Assembly (NCBI GenBank): GCA_002428415.1
Contig: DIWI01000056.1
Coordinates: forward strand, 1-8,785
DNA length: 8,785 nt
Source: Clostridiaceae bacterium UBA6110
GTDB taxonomy: Bacteria; Bacillota; Clostridia; Clostridiales; Clostridiaceae
Direction of reading: 5' to 3'
Of the stretch, positions 1-6,682 are shown piece after piece. The first letter of the stretch is position 1, and each line of letters begins with the position of its first letter. The position numbers and the translations under genes were made by a program. The notes below the pieces were generated by a model, which did not search any database, had not been told where the DNA came from, and was given only the letters and a program-made list of their open reading frames with translations.

Positions 1-36
1 CCAGGCGTGCGCCTTCGACCACTCGACCACCTCTCC
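1..36 (-). tRNA. tRNA-Ser(GGA), 5' part, truncated by window edge
   Basis: Read on the minus strand from 36 down to 1, the sequence begins with the acceptor strand GGAGAGG, then TG, a serine-type D arm (GTCGAGTGGTCGAAGGC) and the anticodon 5' strand CACGC followed by the loop start CTGG. Loop bases 32-35 are therefore C, T, G, G. The anticodon begins GG, and the serine-type body makes it GGA, reading UCC/UCU codons. The rest of the anticodon arm, the long variable arm, the T arm and the 3' end lie outside the window. A near-consensus promoter sits upstream at 94-122. The anticodon's third base is inferred, not seen. Confidence 0.88.
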
Positions 37-93
37 ATATCACATCAACACATTGCAATTGCAAAAAAACATGCATGCGTTAACAACATTGTA

Positions 94-122
94 ATTATAA
101 TGGATAGTTTTTTTTACGTCAA
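94..122 (-). promoter_or_regulatory. Sigma-A promoter of the tRNA-Ser gene
   Basis: On the minus strand there is a -35 box TTGACG (122-117), a 17-bp spacer and a perfect -10 box TATAAT (99-94). Transcription should start near 87, giving about 50 nt of leader before the mature tRNA 5' end at 36. Five of six and six of six consensus matches with ideal spacing make this one of the clearest promoters in the window. Confidence 0.8.
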
Positions 123-240
123 TAGTTTTTTAAACTGGCATTGTTATGGATCTTACAGCATAAATTACTCAATAATCCATTGGATGGACATTCCTGAAAT
201 TGGATTTAGCTGCGAATTTCAAGAATTCCTTCGGAAAATA

Positions 241-249
241 TGCTAAAAT
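241..249 (+). promoter_or_regulatory. Possible extended -10 promoter of the MerR-family gene
   Basis: TGC followed by TAAAAT (244-249) forms an extended -10 element. No good -35 box is present at 16-18 bp upstream, which extended -10 promoters can tolerate. Transcription would start near 256, about 40 nt before the preferred start codon. The rest of 37-240 is AT-rich, holds the divergent tRNA promoter and shows no convincing gene. Confidence 0.4.
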
Positions 250-286
250 CATGACTGAATATATCCTTCTTTACGCCGATAACCAT

Positions 287-291
287 GGGGG
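287..291 (+). promoter_or_regulatory. Ribosome binding site selecting the MerR-family start
   Basis: GGGGG lies 5 nt before ATG 297 and overlaps the alternative ATG at 285-287. It can therefore serve only the downstream start, which removes four residues (MGVP) from the longer reading. Confidence 0.55.
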
Positions 292-296
292 TACCT

Positions 297-1115
297 ATGA
301 GCGAATACCTTTCGATAAGTGATATGGCAGAGCTACATAACATAACACGCCAAACCCTGATCTATTACGATAAAATAGGTCTGTTCAAGCCAGACCACAC
401 AGAAAGCAACGGATACAGGGCTTACGACACCCTTCAGATTCCTGTCCTTCGAGAAATCTGTTACCTGAAGAATGTTGGCATACCTCTGGACGAAATCAGG
501 AATCATATAGGAAGCAGGAGCCTGGATTCAGCATCAAACCTCCTCAAAAGCCAGAAGGAAGCACTTGACAGGGAAATAGCCAGGCTCACCCTGACCAGAG
601 AGTTCATCAGCCACAGGCTCGACTTCTACAGCAACATGAGCAGGTACAAGGAAGACCTGGATAATCCTGCAATCATTGAATTTCCTGAAAGATATGCCGT
701 TTTCGTTCCTTTCGAGAACCCCATATGCAGAAAGGAGCTCCATGTCACTCTGATGAAGGCCTGGAAGATACTATGGAAGCATGACATGCTGTCCTCAGAC
801 GGCTTCGGTACGATGATCAGAAGGGGAAGCATCAATGATGAAGAATGGTTCAAGGGAGCTGGCGTAATCGCATTCCTGCCTTATTACAAGGAAGAAATAG
901 ACAGCAAAATCTTATTTGAGTCAGGTAAATATATCTGCATGAACAAAAATGCCATGCCCTACGAGAAGGATCCTCTCCTAAGGCTCCTTGAGCATATCAA
1001 TGACTCTGGATATGAGATGAGCGGAGACATCCTTGACCTCTGCCTTCTTGATACAACGTTTTATGGCGCCGACAGGAATGTAGACTACTGTCAGCTGCAG
1101 ATAAGGATAAAATGA
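297..1115 (+). CDS. MerR-family transcriptional regulator with BmrR/GyrI-like effector domain
   Basis: A 272-residue DNA-binding regulator of the long, ligand-sensing MerR type. The N-terminus carries the winged helix-turn-helix: the helix pair spans about residues 4-27 (LSISDMAELHNITRQTLIYY) and the wing has the NGYRAY signature at 38-43. A recognition helix with LKNVGIPLDEI follows at 57-67. Residues 76-115 form the antiparallel dimerisation coiled coil. Residues 125-272 form an effector-binding domain resembling the GyrI-like/BmrR C-terminal fold. The start at 297 is preferred over the in-frame ATG at 285 because GGGGG at 287-291 sits 5 nt before it and the MerR homology begins there; the upstream ATG has no ribosome binding site. 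The gene ends in its own terminator and stands directly before the decarboxylase gene, whose promoter has the long spacer typical of MerR targets. The inferred role is activation of that gene in response to an aromatic or hydrophobic ligand. The ligand is unknown. Confidence 0.9.
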   Translation: MSEYLSISDMAELHNITRQTLIYYDKIGLFKPDHTESNGYRAYDTLQIPVLREICYLKNVGIPLDEIRNHIGSRSLDSASNLLKSQKEALDREIARLTLTREFISHRLDFYSNMSRYKEDLDNPAIIEFPERYAVFVPFENPICRKELHVTLMKAWKILWKHDMLSSDGFGTMIRRGSINDEEWFKGAGVIAFLPYYKEEIDSKILFESGKYICMNKNAMPYEKDPLLRLLEHINDSGYEMSGDILDLCLLDTTFYGADRNVDYCQLQIRIK

Positions 1116-1120
1116 TACAG

Positions 1121-1155
1121 AGCAGCCACTGAAGCTTCAGAGGCTGCTTTTTTTT
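1121..1155 (+). terminator. Intrinsic terminator of the MerR-family gene
   Basis: AGCAGCC (1121-1127) pairs perfectly with GGCTGCT (1142-1148), enclosing a second perfect palindrome CTGAAGCTTCAG (1129-1140). An eight-T run at 1148-1155 follows. It begins 5 nt after the stop codon. It should separate the regulator transcript from the decarboxylase transcript, so the two genes are not a simple operon. Confidence 0.9.
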
Positions 1156-1183
1156 CGATAAGATTACCCTGCTAAAAAAATCC

Positions 1184-1214
1184 TTGACTGTATTGCTGAT
1201 ATACACCTTAGACT
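1184..1214 (+). promoter_or_regulatory. MerR-type long-spacer promoter of the UbiD-family gene
   Basis: The -35 box TTGACT (1184-1189, five of six) is followed by a 19-bp spacer and the -10 box TAGACT (1209-1214, four of six). An imperfectly centred dyad TGTAT-N7-ATACA (1189-1193 and 1201-1205) lies within the spacer. MerR-family activators typically bind such dyads inside 19-20 bp spacers and realign the two boxes by distorting the DNA. A MerR-family gene ends just upstream. The transcript would start near 1221, about 22 nt before the start codon. Regulation is inferred from geometry and position. Confidence 0.6.
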
Positions 1215-1242
1215 GAATTCAAATAAAGAGAGGTGCATTAAA

Positions 1243-2730
1243 ATGTCAAATGAAAAAAAAGCAGCCAATGATCTGCGTTCAGCACTTGAGCTTCTAAAAA
1301 GCGTGCCTGGACAGCTGATCGAAACAGATGTCCCCGTAGACCCAAATGCAGAGCTGGCAGGTGTATACAGATACATAGGAGCCGGAGGTACCGTCATGAG
1401 GCCTACAAGGATAGGTCCCGCAATGATCTTCAACAAAGTCATCGGCCACGAGGATTCAAGGACTCTTATCGGACTCCTTTCCAGCAGGGAAAGAGTCGGA
1501 ATAATGCTGGACTGCAAGCCCGAAAGGCTTGGCTTCCTTCTCAATGATGCGGTCAAAAAACCAATCGACCCGATAGTTGTTCAGCATGATGCTGCACCAT
1601 GCCAGGAGGTAGTCCACTACTCCCACGAGGAGGGCTTTGACATCAGGAAGCTGATACCGGCTCCAACAAATACTCCTGAAGATGCCGGCCCGTACATCAC
1701 AATGGGGATGTGCTATGCATCGGATCCTGAGACGGGGGAATCCGATGTGACCATCCATAGGCTGTGCCTGCAGTCAAAGGATGAGATTTCCATGTATTTC
1801 GTTCCCGGAGCAAGGCATCTTGAGGTTTTCAGACAAAAGGCAGAGATGCTTTCGAAGCCACTGCCGATATCAATCAGCATTGGAGTTGACCCTGCAATAG
1901 AGATCGCAGCCTGCTTTGAGCCACCTACAACTCCAATCGGCTTTGACGAGCTTAGTATAGCGGGAGCCATAAGAGGCCAGGCGGTGGAACTCGTCAAGTG
2001 CATGACAATAAACGAGCGGGCAATCGCAAATGCAGAATATGTAGTAGAGGGAGAGCTCCTTCCTGGCATCAGGGTGGAGGAGGACCAGAACACCGGAACC
2101 GGCAAGGCAATGCCAGAATTCCCGGGTTATACCGGTGGAGCCAACAAATCGCTCCCAATAATCAAGGTCAAGGCTGTGACTCACAGGATTAATCCGATCA
2201 TGCAGACAGTAATAGGTCCGAGCGAAGAACATGTCAGCATGGCAGGAATACCTACCGAGGCAAGCATACTACAGATGGTCGAGAAGGCAATGCCTGGAAG
2301 GCTCCTGAATGTCTATGCCCACTCATCAGGAGGCGGCAAATATATGGCTGTGATGCAGTTCAAGAAGAGCCAGCCAAGTGACGAAGGTCGCCAGGGCCAG
2401 GCAGCGCTGCTTGCTTTCTCGGCATTTTCCGAGCTTAAGCATGTAATACTGGTGGACGAGGACGTGGATATATTTGATTCAAACGACGTGCTTTGGGCAC
2501 TCAATACAAGATACCAGGGCAATGTAGACACAACCTTCATCCCGGGTGTCAGGTGCCATCCTCTGGATCCCTCCCAGAGTCCGGAATACAGCCCTCTTAT
2601 CAAGGATAAGGGAATCTCCTGCAAGACGATTTTCGACTGTACGGTTCCTTATTCCATGAAGGACAAGTTCCAAAGATCCCAATTCATGGAGGTAGACCCA
2701 TCAAGATGGGTGCCTGACTACAGAAAATAA
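1243..2730 (+). CDS. UbiD-family prenyl-FMN dependent aromatic acid decarboxylase (gallate/4-hydroxybenzoate decarboxylase C-subunit type)
   Basis: A 495-residue soluble enzyme predicted to remove or add CO2 on an aromatic acid using prenylated FMN and a divalent metal. It closely resembles the large C subunit of bacterial non-oxidative hydroxyarylate decarboxylases such as Lactobacillus plantarum LpdC, of about 490 residues. Shared blocks recalled from that family include ETDVPVDPNAELAGVYRYIG (27-46), GFDIRKL and APTNTPEDAGPYIT (131-153), SDVTIHR (167-173, ending in the family's conserved arginine), PGARH (188-192), FEPPTTPIG (225-233), AEYVVEGE (264-271, probably the catalytic acidic segment), MPEFPGY (290-296) and IGPSEEHVSMAGIPTEASI (324-342). 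AGAGGTG (1229-1235) lies 7 nt before the ATG. The gene has a MerR-type promoter and converges with pyc. The B (UbiX-like) and D subunit genes that normally accompany it are absent here. The substrate (gallate, protocatechuate, 4-hydroxybenzoate or another) cannot be told from sequence. Family assignment is firm. Confidence 0.93.
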   Translation: MSNEKKAANDLRSALELLKSVPGQLIETDVPVDPNAELAGVYRYIGAGGTVMRPTRIGPAMIFNKVIGHEDSRTLIGLLSSRERVGIMLDCKPERLGFLLNDAVKKPIDPIVVQHDAAPCQEVVHYSHEEGFDIRKLIPAPTNTPEDAGPYITMGMCYASDPETGESDVTIHRLCLQSKDEISMYFVPGARHLEVFRQKAEMLSKPLPISISIGVDPAIEIAACFEPPTTPIGFDELSIAGAIRGQAVELVKCMTINERAIANAEYVVEGELLPGIRVEEDQNTGTGKAMPEFPGYTGGANKSLPIIKVKAVTHRINPIMQTVIGPSEEHVSMAGIPTEASILQMVEKAMPGRLLNVYAHSSGGGKYMAVMQFKKSQPSDEGRQGQAALLAFSAFSELKHVILVDEDVDIFDSNDVLWALNTRYQGNVDTTFIPGVRCHPLDPSQSPEYSPLIKDKGISCKTIFDCTVPYSMKDKFQRSQFMEVDPSRWVPDYRK

Positions 2731-2732
2731 GT

Positions 2733-2784
2733 GAAGAGACAAAAAGAGACAGGCACACGGCCAAAAGCCAGTGTCTGTCTCTTC
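2733..2784. terminator. Terminator hairpin between the convergent decarboxylase and pyc genes
   Basis: AGAGACAG (2745-2752) pairs with CTGTCTCT (2775-2782), extended inward by CAC/GTG and GGC/GCC around a small loop. Read on the minus strand the stem is followed by TTTTT (the plus-strand A run at 2741-2745), so it fits best as the pyc terminator. The plus strand has only a short T-rich stretch after the hairpin (CTTCAATTTG). A direct repeat of AGAGACA (2735-2741 and 2745-2751) also allows an alternative 9-bp pairing of GAAGAGACA (2733-2741) with 2776-2784, so both genes may use it. Confidence 0.75.
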
Positions 2785-2797
2785 AATTTGCATCAGA

Positions 2798-5700
2798 CTA
2801 TTTTATGACTATGAGCAGCTCTCCTGACTTTACCTGCTGCCCGACAGATACGTTAACTGTCGCTATTGTGCCTGCCTTAGGGCTGGTAATCCTCGTCTCC
2901 ATCTTCATGGCCTCGACTACGACAATCGCCTGGTTTTCAGCAACCTGCTCGCCTTCCTTGACCAACACTGAAATCACTGTTCCAGGTATTGGTGACCCTA
3001 TCTCGTTTATGTTGTCAGGGTCAGCCATCTCTACAGCTGTGAATTCTCCGTTCTTGGAATCCCTCATGGTGCTGTTCTTGTCCTTGATCTTTATCTCACG
3101 CCTGTTCCTGTTTACCTCGAACACGAGAGTCCTGTTTCCTTCCTGATCCGGCTTGCCGATTGTCAGAAGCTTAATCATAAGCGCCTTTCCTTCAGCAACC
3201 TCAGCCTCGATGGTCTCACCTTCAGATAATCCGTGGAAGAAGACATCGCTGCCTATTCTGCCAAGGTCACCATACTGGGACCTGAACTTAAGGTAGCCTT
3301 CAAACACTTCAGGATAAAGGGCGTAGCTCAGTATATCCTTCATTGTCGGCTCAATCCTGTACTTGGTTGATAGCTTTTTGCTTATAGCATCAAAGTCAAG
3401 TGGTGCAAGCAGCTCACCCGGCCTGCAGGTTATCGGCTCCTCCCCCTTGAGGACCAGCTTCTGGAGCCTTTCAGGGAATCCGCCCATAGGCTGCCCCATC
3501 ATTCCCTTGAAGTAGGAAACCACCGAGTCAGGGAATGCCATAGTGGCAGCCTTCTCGTAGATGTTTTCAGGTGTAAGCCCGTTCTGGACCATGAATATGG
3601 CAAAATCGCCAACCGCCTTTGATGAAGGTGTGACCTTGACTATGTCACCGAGCATGTCGTTGACAGTCTTGAACATCTCCTTGATGTCAGTGAATTTATG
3701 GCCTAATCCGAAGCTTTCCACCTGCGGCTTTAGGTTCGAATACTGGCCGCCAGGAATCTCATACTTATATATCTCGGCAGAGCCGGATTTCAGACCTGAC
3801 TCATACTTCCCATATACAGGCCTCACAGCTTCCCAGTAATCGGATATCTTCTGAATGCCCTTAAGGTCGATGCCAGTATCCCTCTTGGTGTTCTTTAGTG
3901 CAGCGGCAACTGAGTTCAGGGCTGGCTGGCTTGTAAGTCCTGACATACTGTTGAATGCCGTATCGACTATGTCAACTCCGGCTTCAACAGCCATGAGGAC
4001 TGTCGCAACTCCGTTTCCTGTGGTGTCATGAGTATGAAGATGTATTGGAATTCCTATCTCGTTCTTGAGCTCTGTTACGAGCTTGAACGCCGCATGAGGC
4101 TTGAGAAGCGCTGACATGTCCTTGATTGCAAGTATATGAGCTCCTGCCTTTTCGATGTCCTTTGCAAGGTCGATATAGTACTTGAGATTGTATTTTTCCT
4201 TCCTGCTGTCAAGTATGTCTCCCGTATAGCATATGGCAGCCTCTGCAACCTTGCCGTTCTTCACTACCTCATCAATAGACAGCTGCATTCCTCGAAGCTC
4301 GTTTAGTGAGTCGAATATCCTGAATACATCCACCCCTGACTTCGCAGACTCCTTTATGAAGGCCTTAATGACATTGTCTGGATAGTTCTTGTATCCTACG
4401 GCATTGGCACCTCTCAGGAGCATCTGGAACAGTATGTTCGGTATCCTTCTCCTCAGCTCCTCAAGCCTTGACCACGGCGATTCGTTAAGGAACCTGTATG
4501 CTACGTCGAAGGTTGCTCCTCCCCACATCTCTATGGAGAAAAGGTCCTTTCCGTATACCGAGACCGCATTCGCGACCTTTATCATGTCCTTCGTCCTTAC
4601 CCTTGTAGCCATCAGCGACTGATGAGCGTCCCTCATTGTGGTGTCTGTCAGCAGAACCTTATCCTGCTCCTTTATCCACCTGACAAGGCCGTCCGGTCCC
4701 CTGGTATCAAGTATCTGCTTGGTACCTCTCAAATCCTCGGCTCTTACATACTCTACCTTAGGAACCTTTGGCACATCATATGCCTTCTTTACTCCCATGG
4801 TCTCGTTGACTACGATATTTCCTATGAACCTCAGAACCTTTCCTTCCTCATCGCCTCTTGTCGCCGATGAGATCAGGTCAGGATTTTCTTCGATGAAGCC
4901 CGTATGGCATTCTCCAGCGAGGAAAATGGGATTGTTAAGCACATTTATCAAAAAGTCAATATTCGTCTTGACACCTGTTATGTGCATCTCAGTTATTGAC
5001 CTTACCGACTTCCTTATGGCATCCTGGAAAGTCCTTGACCATGAAATGTTCTTGACCAGAAGGCTGTCGTAATAAGGACTGATTTCAGCACCGGTAAATC
5101 CGTTTCCTCCATCCAGCCTTATTCCGAATCCGGAGCCTGTCCTGTAGGACTCTATCTTTCCGGTGTCAGGAGCAAAATTCAGAGATGGGTCTTCTGTAGT
5201 AATTCTGCACTGGATAGAGAAACCGTTAAGCTTCACATCGGACTGCGACTTTATGTTTATCTCAGGTGAATCAAGGGCAAAACCCTCCGCAACAAGGATC
5301 TGTGCCTGGACAATGTCTATGCCTGTAACCATTTCAGTGACAGTGTGCTCAACCTGTATCCTCGGATTCATCTCTATGAAGTAATGATTTCCCGCGCCAT
5401 CCACAAGGAACTCAAGCGTTCCTGCACTCCTGTACTTGACAGCATTGGCAAGCTTCAGTGCATCCTCATATATCCTGTCCCTGGTTTCCTGAGGTACTGA
5501 AAAGGCAGGAGTGAACTCCACTACCTTCTGATGTCTTCTCTGAATGGAACAGTCCCTCTCAAACATATGGACAATATTGCCGTACTTGTCCCCAAGCACC
5601 TGAACCTCAATGTGCTTCGGCTTTTCCAGGTACTTCTCCATGAAGATATGGTCAATTCCGAATGCCTTCCTAGCTTCATTCTTTGCGCTTGTAAAGGCGT

Positions 5701-6244
5701 TCTGAAGCTCGGATTCCTTCCAGACTATCCTCATGCCTCTTCCGCCACCGCCTGCAGCAGCCTTCAGCATAAGTGGATATCCGATTTCGCCGGCATGCAG
5801 TACTGCTTCCTCTACTGACTTTACATCCTTCTCGTAGCCGGGAATGGTCGCAACCCCAACCTTTCTCGCGACGATCTTAGACTTGATCTTGTCACCAAGG
5901 CTGTCCATCATCTCCCATGTAGGTCCGATGAATTCAATCCCCTCTTCTGCGCATCTCTTCGCAAATTCAGGATTCTCTGAAAGGAAGCCATAGCCTGGAT
6001 GAATGGCATCAACGCCCTTCTTCAGGGCAAGGCTTATGATTTCCTCGATATTGAGATATGCGTCAACAGGCCCCTTACCCTCACCGATAAGATAGGATTC
6101 ATCAGCCTTTGTCCTGAAAAGCGAGTACTTGTCCTCATTCGAGTAGATAGCAACTGTCCTTATCCCCAGCTCATTGCATGCCCTAAATACCCTTATCGCG
6201 ATTTCTCCGCGGTTTGCAACCAGGACCCTTTTGAATTTGTTCAT
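2798..6244 (-). CDS. pyc: Pyruvate carboxylase, full length
   Basis: A 1148-residue biotin enzyme that carboxylates pyruvate to oxaloacetate with ATP and bicarbonate, refilling the C4 pool for amino acid synthesis and gluconeogenesis. Its length is normal for the single-chain alpha4 type. Domains in order: biotin carboxylase (about 5-450) with VANRGEIAIR, the glycine-rich ATP loop AAAGGGGRGMR (162-172), E278, and EMNPRIQVEH (291-300) with the metal and catalytic Glu/Asn/Arg; carboxyltransferase TIM barrel (about 530-800) with metal-site D534, the probable carbamylated lysine K708 in AIKDM, and H737/H739 in HTHD; then the PC allosteric/tetramer region; then biotin carboxyl carrier domain (about 1080-1148) with EAMKMET, biotin on K1114. 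No key residue is missing. The start at 6244 is chosen because GGGGAGG lies 7 nt upstream and homology begins with MNKFKRVLVANRGEIA. A reading extended to 6331 would add 29 residues with no counterpart in the family and would run through the leader hairpin. The gene is monocistronic in this window. Confidence 0.97.
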   Translation of the reverse strand: MNKFKRVLVANRGEIAIRVFRACNELGIRTVAIYSNEDKYSLFRTKADESYLIGEGKGPVDAYLNIEEIISLALKKGVDAIHPGYGFLSENPEFAKRCAEEGIEFIGPTWEMMDSLGDKIKSKIVARKVGVATIPGYEKDVKSVEEAVLHAGEIGYPLMLKAAAGGGGRGMRIVWKESELQNAFTSAKNEARKAFGIDHIFMEKYLEKPKHIEVQVLGDKYGNIVHMFERDCSIQRRHQKVVEFTPAFSVPQETRDRIYEDALKLANAVKYRSAGTLEFLVDGAGNHYFIEMNPRIQVEHTVTEMVTGIDIVQAQILVAEGFALDSPEINIKSQSDVKLNGFSIQCRITTEDPSLNFAPDTGKIESYRTGSGFGIRLDGGNGFTGAEISPYYDSLLVKNISWSRTFQDAIRKSVRSITEMHITGVKTNIDFLINVLNNPIFLAGECHTGFIEENPDLISSATRGDEEGKVLRFIGNIVVNETMGVKKAYDVPKVPKVEYVRAEDLRGTKQILDTRGPDGLVRWIKEQDKVLLTDTTMRDAHQSLMATRVRTKDMIKVANAVSVYGKDLFSIEMWGGATFDVAYRFLNESPWSRLEELRRRIPNILFQMLLRGANAVGYKNYPDNVIKAFIKESAKSGVDVFRIFDSLNELRGMQLSIDEVVKNGKVAEAAICYTGDILDSRKEKYNLKYYIDLAKDIEKAGAHILAIKDMSALLKPHAAFKLVTELKNEIGIPIHLHTHDTTGNGVATVLMAVEAGVDIVDTAFNSMSGLTSQPALNSVAAALKNTKRDTGIDLKGIQKISDYWEAVRPVYGKYESGLKSGSAEIYKYEIPGGQYSNLKPQVESFGLGHKFTDIKEMFKTVNDMLGDIVKVTPSSKAVGDFAIFMVQNGLTPENIYEKAATMAFPDSVVSYFKGMMGQPMGGFPERLQKLVLKGEEPITCRPGELLAPLDFDAISKKLSTKYRIEPTMKDILSYALYPEVFEGYLKFRSQYGDLGRIGSDVFFHGLSEGETIEAEVAEGKALMIKLLTIGKPDQEGNRTLVFEVNRNRREIKIKDKNSTMRDSKNGEFTAVEMADPDNINEIGSPIPGTVISVLVKEGEQVAENQAIVVVEAMKMETRITSPKAGTIATVNVSVGQQVKSGELLIVIK

Positions 6245-6251
6245 GTCTTTT

Positions 6252-6258
6252 CCTCCCC
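6252..6258 (-). promoter_or_regulatory. Strong ribosome binding site fixing the pyc start
   Basis: GGGGAGG on the minus strand is separated by 7 nt from ATG at 6244-6242. It rules out the longer in-frame start at 6331. Confidence 0.85.
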
Positions 6259-6293
6259 AAAATATCCTAAATAAATGAAGTTTTACTTTTTCA

Positions 6294-6343
6294 ATCCTGC
6301 ATTTTTTAAAAAACAGGATGGTATTTTCCAAATTACCATGGAA
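6294..6343 (-). other. Structured pyc mRNA leader with overlapping inverted repeats
   Basis: Within the roughly 100-nt pyc leader, three inverted repeats are visible. ATCCTG (6294-6299) pairs with CAGGAT (6314-6319), extended by abutting T6 and A6 tracts (6302-6313). ATGGTA (6318-6323) pairs with TACCAT (6334-6339). TTCCA (6326-6330) pairs with TGGAA (6339-6343). The last two overlap and exclude one another, and the first touches the second at 6318-6319. None is followed by a U run in the pyc direction, so they do not look like a terminator. No known riboswitch class is recognised. A regulatory role is speculative. Confidence 0.4.
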
Positions 6344-6353
6344 TCATTTCAAA

Positions 6354-6382
6354 ATTATACTGCATCTATGCCGTTATTTCAA
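6354..6382 (-). promoter_or_regulatory. Sigma-A promoter of pyc
   Basis: On the minus strand TTGAAA (6382-6377), an exact 17-bp spacer and TATAAT (6359-6354) make a near-consensus promoter. Transcription should begin near 6347, leaving a leader of about 100 nt. The -35 box lies inside the inverted repeat at 6373-6386. Confidence 0.85.
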
Positions 6383-6386
6383 TAAC
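6373..6386. promoter_or_regulatory. Candidate operator overlapping the pyc -35 box
   Basis: GTTATT-TC-AATAAC is a perfect 6+6 inverted repeat with a 2-bp centre. It covers the pyc -35 hexamer at 6377-6382, so a bound protein would block the promoter. The left nine bases GTTATTTCA recur at 6423-6431, 50 bp away and about five helical turns. The cognate regulator is unknown and is not recognisable in the window. Confidence 0.45.
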
Positions 6387-6561
6387 ACATACAGGCTTGC
6401 GCAAATTTTTTCTTGAATACCAGTTATTTCATCCGGGAATATACGAACATAATAGCAAGCCATCTATATTATCTTTCGCATGAAACACAAAATCGCAAAA
6501 TCCGTTAATTGGCGCTCAATTTCGACTATTAACCATGAATGAAAAAGCGCGTATTCATATG

Positions 6562-6593
6562 CCTGTTACAAAAAGGATACCCCCTGTTTACAA
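6562..6593 (+). repeat. Direct repeat CCTGTT(T)ACAA upstream of the metallopeptidase promoter
   Basis: CCTGTTACAA (6562-6571) and CCTGTTTACAA (6583-6593) are near-identical and start 21 bp apart, two helical turns. They end 17 bp before the extended -10 element. The position suits binding sites for an activator compensating for the missing -35. This is inference from sequence alone. Confidence 0.4.
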
Positions 6594-6610
6594 GTGCAGT
6601 GCCACCTACT

Positions 6611-6619
6611 TGCTATAAT
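6611..6619 (+). promoter_or_regulatory. Extended -10 promoter of the zinc metallopeptidase gene
   Basis: TGC plus TATAAT (6614-6619) is a perfect extended -10. TTTACA at 6587-6592 would leave a 21-bp spacer, too long for a standard -35, so the promoter probably relies on the extended element or on an activator. Transcription should start near 6626, about 57 nt before the start codon. Confidence 0.65.
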
Positions 6620-6682
6620 CTAATCACAGGGACAGCAGCAATGCTATTAAATGAAGGAAATCTCTGAAAGGAGGGCATTCAT

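Noticed and set aside
79..86. GTTAACAA, resembling one half of a BirA (biotin repressor) operator
   Set aside because: The paired TTGTTAAC half-site at the expected distance is missing, and the nearest genes are a tRNA and a MerR-family regulator, not biotin genes.
7..246. A 79-codon plus-strand open frame at the left edge
   Set aside because: It starts inside the tRNA gene on the other strand, runs through the tRNA promoter, has no ribosome binding site and encodes a low-complexity product.
1164..2682. Several minus-strand open frames of 67-130 codons opposite the decarboxylase gene
   Set aside because: They are antisense shadows of a strongly conserved gene, with no ribosome binding sites or recognisable domains.
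2733..2784. Repeated AGAGACA and TGTCTCT units as a possible CRISPR or mobile-element remnant
   Set aside because: They form a single hairpin between convergent genes with a U run on one strand, which a terminator explains fully.
4638..5072. A 144-codon plus-strand open frame opposite pyc
   Set aside because: It lies wholly inside the conserved pyc reading frame in antisense, spans a domain junction and resembles no protein family.
6245..6331. A 29-residue N-terminal extension of pyruvate carboxylase
   Set aside because: It has no counterpart in the family and translates the hairpin leader, while GGGGAGG is correctly placed for ATG 6244.
6397..6410. TTGCGCAA followed by a T run, as a possible terminator
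   Set aside because: The palindrome is only 8 bp with no loop left once paired, and no gene ends there.
6535..6558. ATGAAT-N12-ATTCAT inverted repeat in the pyc/metallopeptidase intergenic region
   Set aside because: It is short and AT-rich with a long gap, and is not placed at either promoter; chance is a sufficient explanation.
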